Shown piece by piece: positions 1-41,500 of a DNA stretch of 64,000 nucleotides; the first letter of the stretch is position 1; each line of letters opens with the position of its first letter. The notes below the pieces were generated by a model that was given only the letters and a program-made list of their open reading frames with translations, did not search any database and was not told the DNA's origin. The DNA lies in the NCBI GenBank assembly GCA_036852015.1, contig JAANDG010000137.1, positions 186,001-250,000 on the forward strand. The letters run 5' to 3'. Made by a program: the position numbers and the translations under genes. This DNA is from Pelodera strongyloides. Lineage: Eukaryota; Nematoda; Chromadorea; Rhabditida; Rhabditidae.

Positions 1-285
1 TATGTAATGTAGTATGAGACCACGGTTTATGTATAAAGCGATAGTTAGTCATAGAGAAGAGAGAGTAGAGAGAGACTTATAGCGTGTAGTTCTAAATTGC
101 TTTATGTGTTATGTAAGAACACAATTATCATATTACACAGTTTGAACAAGTAATCAGTTCTGTTTTGGTAAATTTAGGTTGGGTCAATCTGTGTATGACG
201 CGTTTATATTTACTTTGGTCATTATTGTCTGTATATGCAGTACTGTAATTGTAATTACTTTGATAATTATTGTAATTATTTTCAG
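1..285 (+). promoter_or_regulatory. Upstream region and candidate trans-splice acceptor of the CHD gene
   Basis: No coding sequence is recognised here. The stretch is AT-rich and ends in a T-rich tract and ATTTTCAG at 278-285. The first in-frame ATG of the gene lies only six bases later, at 292. In nematodes a spliced-leader acceptor often sits this close to the start codon, so this may be the 5' end of the mature mRNA. Alternatively 286 begins an internal exon and the true start lies before the window, because the reading frame is also open just upstream of the acceptor. No TATA box or other core promoter element is claimed. Confidence 0.4.
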
Positions 286-291
286 GGTGCC

Positions 292-28307
<28,016 letters not shown>

Positions 28308-29533
28308 ATAGGTACTTCTTCTCTTCCCTCTACTTTCTAGTCCAGATCCCCGGTTGTTGATGTTTCTTAGACCACGCCCACTCGTTTTTGTTGCCCCGCC
28401 CACTAGGTCCAGGTTGTCGCTGCGGGACCCGATCTCAATCCCCTGTCAATTGTCTCCGTGATCTATGATCTCTTTGGTTTAGGTCAGCTCATGTATTATC
28501 CTTTTTTTTCGTAGTTTGTAGTTTGATCGTTTATTGATGTGAATTCCGACATTTTAATATAATTACAGGTTATGTATTGCTGTATTCTTGTGTTTTTATA
28601 TGTTTGTTTGGTGCCGTTGTTTCGTGTAGTGAATTGGAGCTGTATAATGACTTTGACTTTGAGTTTATCTTTTTGATGAAGTGATTTTTTTCACCTTTAG
28701 TTACTATGTTCCTAATGCATTTTAAGTTTTTATAAGTATTCACGTTGACCTGCAGATTGTAAATTTAACATATAATAATGTATTTCCTTGTGTTTACTAT
28801 CATTTTTTTGAAATGTTTTGGTAATTTTGATATTGCAAGAGTTTAACATTTAGGCGACAGATTTCCTAACGAGCTTCTGGTTATTTGAAGATTTATCGAT
28901 GAAAATTTCTGAATTTTTATCTACCTTGATACAGTATATTTATGTCGTATTTTAGTACGTAATTGATGTTCACCCAACCATCGATTTCTTACTGTACGAT
29001 TGATCGATGGATAATGTTACATTTATTGATTTAATTAAGATATATTCGCAAGTTCAGGTATATATTTACGTTGTCTAATTTACATACTTTTTAATAACAT
29101 ACTAACCTCATATCTTACCCGCAGTTTTATCCACATTTTAGATTTTGAACCTATGTTTTATCATATTATCACACCTAACTTATTGTAGCATTGTTGGAAA
29201 TGAGAGCGATTTTTAGTTGTTTTCTTGACTTGTGATTTGTTGAATATTGTGTATGTGTATTACTTTATATAAAGGATATTAAGTTTATGGTTGTTTTTGT
29301 TTTGGTGATGAGGTGGCTATAGAATGCCGTACAAGATACTTGAAGTTTGGTAAAATTGGACCGAATATTAGTTTTCTTCAGAATTATAATTAGTATATAA
29401 CATGTGTAAGTGTGAATTACTGTGGAGCGAAGGACAGAAATATTTGTAGTTTTATAATGAAAATATATTTTGCATGCTATTTATTAATTTATTTACATTA
29501 ATATAAGTTTGTGCAGATTTATCAAGGAAATCG
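28308..29533. other. Spacer between the CHD and strumpellin genes
   Basis: About 1.2 kb of increasingly AT-rich sequence with no supported exon. The first 150 bases are C-rich (a repeated GCCC-type motif, CACGCCCACT and CCCGCCCACTA) and probably 3' UTR. No canonical AATAAA was seen after the stop; variants such as TTTAATATAAT near 28553 are possible. The right side contains TTGTGCAG at 29508-29515, a candidate splice or trans-splice acceptor 18 bases before the strumpellin ATG. A (GTAGTTT) repeat of about two units lies near 28512. Confidence 0.6.
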
Positions 29534-32500
29534 ATGAATGAACTCGGCTCGTGGAAGGGCGCTTATGAACAGTTCTTATGGGCCCTGGTAGAGGATGGAC
29601 ACTCGGTGGCAGCTGAGGTACGGTAGACTTTTTTGGGAACTAAGCGGTACGGCACGTGGTTTTTGAAAAGTATATTCCCCATTCGAACTTGCGTTCTATT
29701 CTGTGTCGTGAATGCGTCAAAGTGCATTTAATACCAAGCCACGAGTGGGATCGAGAGACAATGGAGAGTAGTTGACACTACGGTGGATGTAATGTGCATG
29801 CGGTATGATATATGTAGAATAATCTGACCTAATGGCGTCTCCATGTATGCGATTCGCGCTTGCGAAAATGACAAATGCCTGTCCATGTTCGAATCAGTGT
29901 AAGTTACATGGATTTTGCATCTATTATGGTTTTATTCCAAAATAGGTTTGATCTGTTTCAAATAGCACGGGTCTGTTGCGAACCGCAAGCATGGACAGGC
30001 CATAAGGCAATAGTATTAAAGGTTATACAGTATGACTAGGAATTAAATTAATGCATACTTTTCAGATCTGCCGTCTGAGTGATAATCTGCCGAGTTGTTT
30101 TGTGGAACCGTCCAAGTCGGTATACAGTTCGCTATTGATTGATTTCGTCTATTTTGAGAAAAGCGATCAATACGAAAGGCTGTTTAATGCGAATAAGGTT
30201 AGTATGGATTGAATTATTTACTTGTTTGAGTATGATTTTCCGTGCGAATCGCATTGGCCTTTAATTACCCGAACCTTTCACATAATGCAGTATATCAACA
30301 CACAGAAACATATATATATATATTTAATATCTTGAAAATTTGGTTCTCAACACTTTTGATGCGTATTTCCCTGTGGCGTACTACTATGATTGATCAGTGT
30401 CGATACGTCGATAGCAGAATTATTTTAATGTTTTCAACTATACCCCGCCCTGAGACGCGTACGAGTTGTAGTTGTACCTTTATGACCAGAGTTTTCTATC
30501 TTCTGTAGCGGGCGAGAATTAGGCTCACACAGAACACCGTCGTAGACGGGAGTCTGCATTAGTATTCTCGATTTGTAGTTTGTAGTTTGTATTATCAGTT
30601 TCTTTTGTTTTCCAGGAGCTCGAAACTCTATTCTACGAGGAGAATGAAGTCTGCCTGCGGAATTTTGAATTACTTTTCCAAGCTCTCGCCAACTTTGTCA
30701 CCGGATTTCTCGAGTTGGTGATGTTTTTATACATGATAGATATATGCACCTCCAATATTTGAACTCTAACTCTGTTCGTATCTATGCAATAGTATGTATA
30801 TGTAAAAGTATGTCTTTTATGTCTTTCCGTGTATGTAAAAGTGTGTGAAACTACTCATTGTGTATCTGTTCCCAAAATTTCGCATGAGAGAAACTGCGGA
30901 CAAGGGTAGCGATTCGCGTTCCAGTATCGAAAACTAAACATAAACAAAACTTGGTTTGTTCCGCATTTCATACCACCGAGTATTAGTAATTTGAATTTTG
31001 CCACATTATTACTTTGTGTGCGTGAACTCACCCGTAAACAGTATATTAGGCTCTATAATTATCAATAAACAACAACAACCTGCATCTTTTCTGTTTTGGT
31101 TTTGCACTTTATCCTTTATCTTACCTGTAATTATCCCAGGTATTGTGAGCAGCGTGGCGCTGATGACTCTTCAACCTGGAGAGGTGTTGATGATTTATCG
31201 AAAGAACTTGAAATAGAAGCCGTCTGTCTTGTTATGCAGGTTGGTGGGGTGAACATTAGTTAATTAGCGTAATTAACTATTCTTTCGTTTGTAGTTTAGG
31301 TACCAATGTGCATAGAGGCAAATATAGTCCCTTACAGAAGATAATTAGACGATTACTGTATTCTGCGCACCAATTTATGTTTTAATTGTACTAATTTACT
31401 ATTGTATCAAAACTTAGGTAAACCTTACGCTTTTCTACTTTCCTCTCCTCGTTATTCTAGTTTCCTTTGTTATTTAGATTTGATTGATGTGAGTTTTCAA
31501 TTGTTGGCAGCTTAGATATCGTCGCCTACTGCTCAGGAACCTCTGCAGAACATGTCATAAGCAAACATCGAAACTGTATTTTCACACTTGAATAAAGGTG
31601 CACGCTCTTGAAACGTAAACGATTTATTTATTTATTTACATGATGATTGTCTGAGTGTCCCTTTCCAGGTGTGTTTGTTGCTAGAACGAAGGTTACCGTC
31701 CAAAGCTGCTGAATTACTCTACGTAGCGATTTACCGAAACAGGTATTGTTATTTTACTTACATTATTTGTGTCTACTCTATTTATGAAACAAACAGGGGA
31801 GGACTGGAACTAAAGAAATATAAATTCAATGAAACATTTCACTATTGAATTACTTGAGCACCCGGAACTCAAACAATCTTCTGCTTTTCTCATACAGCGT
31901 CTGTAGGAACAGGCCTAAATTCAGTTGTGCAAGTGCCACGTAAGCTTCAAAACATTTGTTGTATCTCTTTAAAATGTACTGTATAGGAACTACATTTTAA
32001 AGTCCTAAGTCACAGGATTGTCCTTTCGCTTTAACAAACGCGATTTGATTTCAGCGACAGTCGTGCCCATATAGAATTCCTCGTCGATTTTTTACGTGTC
32101 AAAGCGAATTCAACAGATACTTTGGCCAAGTAAGTTATTATTTTTATAATTTAGAAATCATTTCTATAGCATTTTTAAGCTGAATGTAATAGAGTTAGAT
32201 CTTAGATCAGTAACAATCGGAGAATTGAACTGTGCGTGGGTCTCATTTCTGAAATACATGGTTTGACCTGTTTCGGTTAGAAGTAGTACTAGAAGGAGTA
32301 ATATTTTTGATGTTTATTAATGTAAATAATAGTGTAATTTTGATTTTAGGCGTATCAAAATCAACACTTCTTTCATAAACGATGTCATATCTGTTTTTGA
32401 TAGATTGTATCACCAGGTGGGTAGTTTTTTTGGCCTAAATGTACACTAGACCACTAGATACCTTACTTAATGGCATAATGTACTAAAGTAGTGATGCTAA

Positions 32501-35500
32501 GCTAAGGAATATCTGTCAGTGTAAGTTATATTTGTGCGCGCAAGGAAATATATCTTCTCAAAAGCAGTGTGTTTCAGTTAGATGGTATATTGCGTAGTCG
32601 TGGATGTTTGGTGATGTAGACACAAAGAACCTGTCTTATTATTGTTATTATTAAAGTGGGCTTTGATTATTATTATTTTTTTTTTATTATTTTTTTTATT
32701 ATTATTATTATTTTAGTCTCACCACACATCCGCCCATTGGTTGGCTCGTCTGGGACCAAATGCCTCAGCTTCTCTATTCTGCTGTCTTTCCTTTGCTCCC
32801 CACGTGCTAAATGATCAACAGAAGATGCGCAACTTTGTCGACAACTTTTATCGAGATCATTGGGTAGGTTCTTGGAATTTATGAACGCTTTGATGGCAAG
32901 CATATGCCGCTAGAGTGTATTAGACGTCGTTTGCGGTATGCTTGTAATGTTTTTAGAAACTCCCTGTCCTGACCGTTCCGTGTACGGTTCCATTAAAGTT
33001 TAGAACCTTCCGTGCTGCGTTCCGCGCCTGGACTAACACGCGGGTATGAAAAGGACTATTTAGTAAGAGCGGATGTAATGTTTTTTTGATAAATGAGACT
33101 TAGGTATTGTGCCTGGGCATGGGACTATTGATCAATTTGTTCGATGAATGGGCGAACTATAAGGCAGCATACAATACTCTATTACAACAAATCGATATTG
33201 GAAAGGTGAGTACGGTACATTGTTTATTGAAACTACCGTATACTTGTACGTCCTACTGAAGTGACTTTGTCACTTTTATAGAGTGATTAGTGATGATGAA
33301 GCGTTTGGTGTGTGATTGTGTGAACTTCGAATTAGTGGTACTTATTCACTACACATATTTTTTTGCTTATAATTTGTATTGTGCTCCTAGTTAGAAGCGA
33401 AATAAAAAAATGTGAAAAATGAGACAAGTAGCTAACAAAGAATATTAATGTATATTTTTTAGTAAAAACATAATTAATAAAATGTATTATCTTTCTTTCA
33501 GGCTCGTAATATGGCAGAAGATCATTTACGCAGATTGGCAGCCATTGAACTACCCCAGGGCACAATTGACGCGTGCAAGCTGAAGAAACATTTGCATACG
33601 ATTCAGGAATACAATAAGGAGTTGAGATGGCTCGTCTTACATTCGTGTGAGTGGATTGTCTTATTTGATTGTAATTATTACTTCACACTTTGCTCACGGC
33701 ATGGCACTATGGTACTCGCGAATTTTACACACATAATTTAGTAGCAGTCGATAGATTTAAAGGGATAGGTTCACCTCGATTGCACCTTTTTTATAATTTA
33801 TGTTGATAGTATGACCTATGACGGTCAAAATGCGAAAATTGCAGTAAATTTCCTTTGCTCCCCGTAGTAGGAGAACTTGCTCAAAAAAAGCTAAACTACC
33901 TCGAATCTATAAAACAATTGGAGTACCGCAGCCATGATATGTGGGAAATAGCGCAGGAGGACTGGAGGTGCAGATATTGTTGTGATAGATAGAGGATGAT
34001 AAAAGGCCCCTGTATTTTCTAGCCTCTCCAGCCTGGCTGCGCTATTTCCCACTACCATGGCTGCGGTATTCCAATTGTTTTATAGATTCGAGGTAGTTTA
34101 GCTTTTTTTGAGCAAGCTCTTCTACTGAGCGAGCAAAGGAAATTTACTGCAATTTTCGCATTTTGACCCTCATAGATCATACTATCAACATAAATTATAA
34201 AAAAAGGTGCAATTCGAGGTGAACCTATCCCTTTAAATCATTTAAATAAAGCCGCGTGTAGAGTTTTTGTATGATTGAAGCTATGGAGCGCGAGTGAGGT
34301 TAAGCTAGGGGTAGTTTATTGGTTTATTAGCTCTCCGCTCCGCTTACTGTATATTTTAGATGACGTCGGCATCGGTAAAAAGGGCGGCCAGTTCGTAGCC
34401 GCGGTGCAAATGGCCACACAATTTCAGACCCGTTCACTGAGGGCCACACTTAGAATTGCCAACGTCGAGATTGAATTCTTTAAGGTTAGTTTACGGTCTT
34501 AAGGCGTACTTTAACGACTAACGACTAGATAAGCGGTACGAGCCAGAATAGTGCGCCATATGTTCGCCAATTGAAATTGAGCGCTTCGCGCGCCTCTGGC
34601 AATTCTACGTGCGATTCGCCGCCACTAATTTTGTGCAGTTTCGCGCGTCAAGAGGTCGTGTAGTTCTGATGTGATGTGCGTTAGGGTTGGGGTAATACAT
34701 TGAATTGTTCCGGAAAAAGTGAGATGTTTCGCTGGTGTTATATATCGCATTCGTGCTTTGATTGTTTGTTCTTTACTCTTGTGTTTGGCGAACTTTACAT
34801 GGAGTTAGTTGTGTGTTTATTGTTCAATATTTTCAATGTGAGCCCAGAGATTGGTGATATTGAACGAGCGATGAATAGAACCCAGCGCTTTTGGATTGCA
34901 GGCCCACTGAGTTAACCGCTAGGCTACCACCACCGCCACCACCAAGTGTTTGAATATCCTATTGTTGACCGTTTAGTCTTACCGTCACCATCTACACGAC
35001 AAGGAGACTGCGGTGAAGTCGCTTACCACGGAGGCTTGCAATATGATCGGAGAGATGGCCTCGGTGCTCAACCAGGGGTTCTCAAGTCTGAAGGTGGAGA
35101 AAAAGGGTGAGTGGTTATGAGATGAAAGGATTTAGGAAGCGAGACGGTCGCGAAGTCGCCTCGCCACAGGGGTCCGCCAGTGCGAGGCACTGCGATGCGG
35201 TGAGCCCAGTGTGCGATTCCAGTTGGCGCACCTGTCGCTATGGCCCCACTGTCTGGAAATTGCGCAGTTTTCAACTAGAGAGAGAGGTCAGCTTGAGAGG
35301 TAGAGAAATTAAGGAGTACTGTAGATTACAATTTGTAGGAAAATTGCACGATTGGCTGTTGTTGATGAAGAAAACACTGGAAGAGGCGGACCCGCTAGAC
35401 CCGGACGGCGCTCTTGTGGCACAACACGTCAAGCGGAGGATTATGCAGGTGAGGTTTGGAAGCCAAACCCTTTAATCCTTACCTCTAATAAAGAAAAGGA

Positions 35501-38500
35501 AATTCATAATAATACAGAATATATTTTCTGTATTACTAAGGGTAAGGCAAAGTAAGGGTATGACCTGGTTATGACCTGAACTCATTTCCTTAGTTGTGGG
35601 GTATCGGAGTATTAACTACCCCTAGCCCTAAGGCAACTAAGCTAAGGTATGTCGACGTCTCGGTGGTAGTGTGTATATGTGCGTGCCGTTTAACGTTTAC
35701 CGAACGTTGTTTTTGAGAGTGCGCTCGTAAATGAGGTGTTAGTAGATGTTTGGTAAGTGTCAACTATTAAGGCGTCAGCTATGCTCGACCTTAGCGGAAA
35801 TCTGGCGATGTCCCAATATGTGCAGAAAGTGTGCGCACAACTGGACACCGTCACCGCGGCATATTCTGTTAACGAAGAGGAGTTGAGGGGAGCGGAAAGG
35901 GCTGCCGCACCCGCGTATGCGTGGATCATTGCTGGTTGGTTGAATTTGGATTGAACATTATGGGCGTTTTGAAGAGTTGCAGGATGGTTAGAGAAGCTTG
36001 TTCCAGCAGGTCATCATTGCTCGCTCGATGTTTGATGTTCTGCTCAATGTTGATTTTAGAACGGAAAATGTAGCAGGAAATTCTAGGCATTCGGGTTCGT
36101 TTGGACTCTGTGTGCATAGCATTACTGTAATCTAATATCTTTACCTTACCATAGGTGTAACGGGAACCCAAACACAGTCTTACTGTAACTTTCGTCTTAT
36201 TGTTTAGATTCGTGGGCCGGACAAGTGGAGAAACTACTTGTTGAGTCGAGTAATACACAACCTGTGAGAGCTTTATTCCACAAGGTAGGTAGTTAGCTAG
36301 CTTTTTTTCCAAGCCTGAAGGCTTTCCTTTAATGCTTGTGCTTTTAAAAATCGTTATTAAAACAAACAGGTAAGTATGATACGTATGCTGGTGAAACTAG
36401 TGTAATAAAGAGAAAGCGAAAGGAACCTAACAATGTGGCCTGTTATTGATGGTGTATGACAAATAACTGTGGTTTAACTATATTAAGCTCTCACTGGCTG
36501 TATCAGTCTTGTGCTCGGAGCTGCACTCGGATGAGCGAAAAGTTTTAATTGGAAGGGCATATTCAAGCCATTTGGAATCCAGATTGAGGTTTGTGTTTTC
36601 TGCGTTATGCACTTTTACTAGCGTTTTTGAAGTTGGCGTCTTACTAAGGGTGGTCTCTGACAGTCTAGACCAATGTGCCATAACCGCGTAGCCCGAGGGA
36701 AAACTGAGGTCTTGAGAAGTTCGAGAATTTATCACACTGCTGAAACATGATGAATCTGAACTTGACAAAATCAATTTAATTAACTTTCACCAAACGATAC
36801 AGCTGGGGATCTAGTTAATTAATTAATTTCTAATTGCGCGCCTGAGAACTAGTAATTTCAGAAAGATTTTGCAATCAGTCCCACGAAAGTTGTTCACACT
36901 CCTACACACAAAAGTCATCCCGTTATTGCAAATTGACTGGCCACCACAAATCGATAAGAAACAGGTATTGTACTTTGGTAAACTGTAATTACGGTACTCT
37001 GTAACTGTATATAAGGCGGGATGCGCTGGACCAAGGTATGCACTCCCGTCGCCGAATGGAAGGTGCGTATAAAACGTCCGTGGTATTCAACCGCGTGCCG
37101 TACCTCTTTACAATTCTCTGTTTTCAGGTGAAAGAGCTTGCGGATTTTGATGATAACTTCCAGTTGGCAGAGGCAACATTCACGATTAGTAATATGAGTA
37201 TTGGGATATCGAGGATGGCGTTGACCAGAGGTGAGCGATGGTTAGAATTTGGAAGTTACTGTGTTTCTCTGAGCTGTTAGGAGGGGGATGTCCGAGTGGG
37301 TGCGGCCGATACGGTGGTACGGAGTGGAGCACCTGGTTCGGTCAACGGTTCGAACCCCCTTACCACTGACTGATATTTACGAATTTTTTAGTCGGCACTA
37401 TTGACGTTCGCCCCGTGGAGTTATTGACGGAAGGGATAAGAAGGGAACTGAAAACACAACTTGTTACCATGATTCAAGCGAAGGGGACTACGGTAAATGG
37501 TGAGAGTTTTAGAATTTCATGGTTTAGGGTTACGTTAGTTGGTATCAGTCCAGTATCCTAAACGTCCCGTGGGAGGTGAGAGAAAAGAGGGGTTACGGCA
37601 TCAGCGCGCTAAATTCTCCCCATGATAAGTAATTTTTTGTTGTTTATAAGTTTATCGATTTAATTCCTGATTATCGATTTAGACGTTGTCTCATCCCTCT
37701 CCTCATCTCTACACTCTCTTCAGTCTGCATTTGTGTACATGTGCGAGCACGTGGATATCGCTGCGCATGAGTTGTGGAGGCAAGAGGTACGGTAGGATTT
37801 ATGTTAATTAGTGATAATTATCGAGCACTTATGGTTAATTAGAATAGTTAATATACCGAGAGAGGGTTGTCTACATGGGGACAATCTAGTGAGCTTGTAT
37901 TTTGTCTAATAAGAAGTATAATTTGATCATGTGATTGGTGTAAGGGTGAAGTGCGCTTTACCAAATAAAATTAGGAAATTCTGGATCAAATTCGGAAAAT
38001 TAGCATTGGAATTGGTTGTCACTGTTTGGCGCGATTACGTGTGCCTTGTGAAACATGTAGTTGGTAGGAGTCAGTTTAGGTTGTTTCGGCGGAACTTAAT
38101 TTCAACTTCTGGCCTGAAGTTGTAAGTGCTAGTTCGCGCGTTTAGATGCAGTCTCATCGTTTCGGCCCTAAGCCTAAGCCTAGACCATAATCAAGGAAAT
38201 ACTTGCAAACTTATCCATAATCTAGTAAGATCCGAGCGTGTCCTAAACTGTATTTTGCGCAAATATGGCGCAGTTAGCGCGCCTGGCTCCAGCAACTGGG
38301 ATAGTCGCGAAATAATGTTTGATTATTAAAGCGAAATACCGGCCGGTTTTTGAAACGCATCTCAAGTACTTGCATTCCTACGCATTTATGCGAAGTGGGG
38401 TCTAACTTGGGGGTCTAGTTTTTATACTACTTTTTGTTCATTTGCTTATGCTGCACATCAAAAACCGGCCGGTATTTCACTTTAAGTCTTCTCTTTTAAG

Positions 38501-41500
38501 ATTAAGAATTGCATGGAGACAATGGCGGACAAAGAGATTGGAGGACTAGTGGCACAGGTATTTAGTATTTATTTATTTATTTTATTGAATAAGTTATATA
38601 AGTCGATCGTGTTCTTCATAACTCGTATCAGAAATAGTTACGCAGCGTAACTTTGTTGTTTTGTTTGCAGTATGGTCTCTTGAGGATTTCGAGTGCTCAT
38701 AAAAGTTTAATTGTCATAATTTTTATTGGCTACTTGTCATGTTTCAGCGTATCTATAAGGTAGCGTAACTTTGTGGAATACTACTACGAAATTTACATAT
38801 GGTTGAGGACACTGTACATAATATTACAACATTATACTAATTTTACCGTATCTCTAATTTTACCGTATTATCAATATCAAATACCACCACTACAGTAGTA
38901 TTTTAACCCAATATATTTTAGAAGTCGTCATCCTCCAAAAAGGCCTCATTTACGTGGACGTTGAAACCCTGTACGGCACTCGGAACTCTTTTAGAAGTTA
39001 TTTTGAAGACAACTGCGCCGACGTGAGTTTTTATTTTCTTAGTTGAAGCACTCTATCTTAAATGATAAGCCTTTGAGGTATATAGGATAAGTAACTATAC
39101 TTTATTGAAGGTATCAGGCTAGCTTTCCTACCGTAACTAAATTACGTGGTTAAGAGCTACATCAAGTTTTGATGTTAACTGAGAGTGACATAAAAAGATA
39201 GGTGCATCCCGCTATAAATATCACTGTTCCTCTACATATTGTTCCATTGTTTGTTATTTACTCTCGGAACCTCATCCATTAGTTTACGGCGTATCTAGTA
39301 TACGGTATAGTATTACAGGTACACATGTATACAACATATATACTTTCTTAGTTTATGTAGCTATATATGTATAGTTTAGTGCTATTAATGATCTAAACAA
39401 TTGCAGAAGCTCCCACTACACGGAAGCTGAGATGTCCTGGAGAGACAATAGATCGAATCTGGAAGTGTTCACTTCGAATGAAGCAAATGCTATTGAGGTA
39501 GCAGAATATTTTGATTATTTATTGGGAGTGTGTGTAGGTGTGTGTGTGCGTGTGTAGGTGTGTCCGTTTGTGTTTGTGTGTACTACGTTGAAGCGCATCA
39601 ACATCCACATTCGTGAACATAAATACGTAACTAGGTTTGTGAGAATGTAATAGGATAATTAATAAAGTTTTATTGATTACATAAATAACATATAATCAAA
39701 AGGCGCCCCAAGTCGGAAATGCGTATAAAAACATCCCATACTGACATGGTATATGCGGAATATTTAAACTTAATAGTAAGCTAACCAATTCTATGTAAAA
39801 GTACTATTTTACAGTACTATGATTGTGTTTATGTGGTTGTTACACTGACTCTGACGCCCTTATGGATCTATAATAATACTTTATTGATAATAAAGTACCG
39901 TAACCTCATCGTTCTCTCTTTCGTTCGCCCTGTTCACGATACCTGCGTGCTGTTGCGCTGAAATCTGTTCTTTTTAGTGAGAGTAAAACGCCATGTTTCA
40001 AAGAGGTTATAAGGGTTCCTTGGAACTATTGAACATTGCTCTGCCCTCATGGGAATTCCTCATTTGCTGCTCGAAACAATGGAGGAAAATATCTCTGTTC
40101 CAATTGATGCTCTAGCTCTTTCGGTGGCTTAGGCTTAGGCTTAGCGCTTGGATCGATTACTCTGCACAGTTTATTCCTCATGACTATGTATTTTCAGAAC
40201 TGGATTCCGAGCTGTGCAATCGGCTGCTTGGACAGACTGCTCTCCACACTTTTACACGAAATTTTGACGGAGAATACGCAATTAGTTCGGGTTAGATTAT
40301 TAATTTTCTCTCATGTTTTACTTAAATGGTCATGCGTATTAGTTCGGTTAGTGAAGTGCTTAGACTGTGTTAGTTTTTCGATCAAAGGTTTCGTCCTCTC
40401 AGGACCATGCTTTTCAACTTCTCGCGCAGCTGTGATGAAGCAGGCGAACTCGTGGCGTATAATTTGCGCACCAGTTCCGTTTCTTGAGTGATACACGGGT
40501 GAGGTGTGTGCGGCACACTGTCGGCACACTGATAAAGTATTCAGTGTAACTTATTTCAGAAAGTGGTCTCGTCGTCGGGCGCTGATGTGACGTGTACAAC
40601 TGAATTCTTCTCGTCGCGTTCCTTTGAAGTGCTCCAAAAAACGGTGACCGGCATTCCGAACTTGACGCCCAATATTGTGAAGGTAGGTCATTATTTAAAG
40701 CGATATAACAACTGGTTTTTGAGACGTACATTGAACAACTGCATTCTCACGTATTGAGCTCGATTTTTATACGAAAATCCGTTTCAAGAAACGGCTTTTG
40801 TACCGCTTTAAAGATATTATATGGGGGGGGGTGTGACATTCTTGTTTATTCTGTTTCCAACTGTGTGTCAAATCAGAATCGATAAATAGGTTGTAATTTG
40901 TTTTCTAAAAGGGTTATTCTTGCAATGGTTGATGTTGAGAAATTGAATGCATTGCGGGGCCTGGTGGTCCAGTGGCAGGGGCCTGGTGGTCCAGTGGCAG
41001 CGCGTTCGTCTCTAACGCAATCGACCCGAGTTCGATTCCTGCCCGTGACACCTTTGAAACCACCACCAGGCGAGGGAATCATGGGCGATCCCTCCTGGTC
41101 CTAGCCCGAAGACGTCGAGCAATTTGTCATCTGGAACTCGTCGCCTACTGCTCAGGACCTCTGCGGAACATGTCATAAGCAAACCTTGAAATTGTACTTT
41201 GAACTCCCTTGAATAAAGGTGCACGCTCTTGAAGCGTAAAACAAATTTAAAAATTTCCATGAAGATATTTTTCTATACGTATCCTGCCAGCAGTGTTTAA
41301 GCGAAATACTGGCCGGTTTTTGAAACGCATCGTGCACAATTGAATACTTACATATTTATGCTAATTTACTCGAATTTAGCTCGATTTTTTATTCTAATAT
41401 ATGCTCATTTGTATAGGCTGGGTAAGAACGATGGTGTACTCGATGCGTTTCAAAAACCGGCCGATTTCGCTTTAAAGTAGACATCTGATTGTCATTTTGC

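Larger units (their letters stand above)
29534..35448 (+). other. WASHC5: Strumpellin exons 1-13
   Basis: Exons: 29534-29617, 30066-30197, 30616-30717, 31153-31239, 31669-31742, 32055-32129, 32350-32416, 32717-32863, 33104-33205, 33502-33646, 34360-34484, 34977-35106, 35339-35448. Phases join without stops. The strong upstream acceptor TTATCCCAG at 31139 would put exon 4 out of frame with exon 3 (GTATTGTGA), so the later GAGCAG acceptor was chosen; an unseen microexon is another possibility. Intron 10 carries a 480 bp palindrome (33757-34236), and intron 11 a tRNA-like fragment. Confidence 0.83.

Noticed and set aside
28308..29515. Operon link between the CHD and strumpellin genes
   Set aside because: Same strand, but a 1.2 kb gap is long for a nematode operon and no U-rich intercistronic motif was identified; not asserted.
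37283..37368. Working tRNA-Ser gene
   Set aside because: A and B box forms are present, but the acceptor and T stems have mismatches and no clear anticodon loop could be placed; listed as tRNA-like only.
40403..40431. Extra strumpellin exon (DHAFQLLAQL)
   Set aside because: Has a good acceptor, but no donor keeps frame before a stop, and skipping it gives a better alignment (QLVRKVV against human MFQKII).
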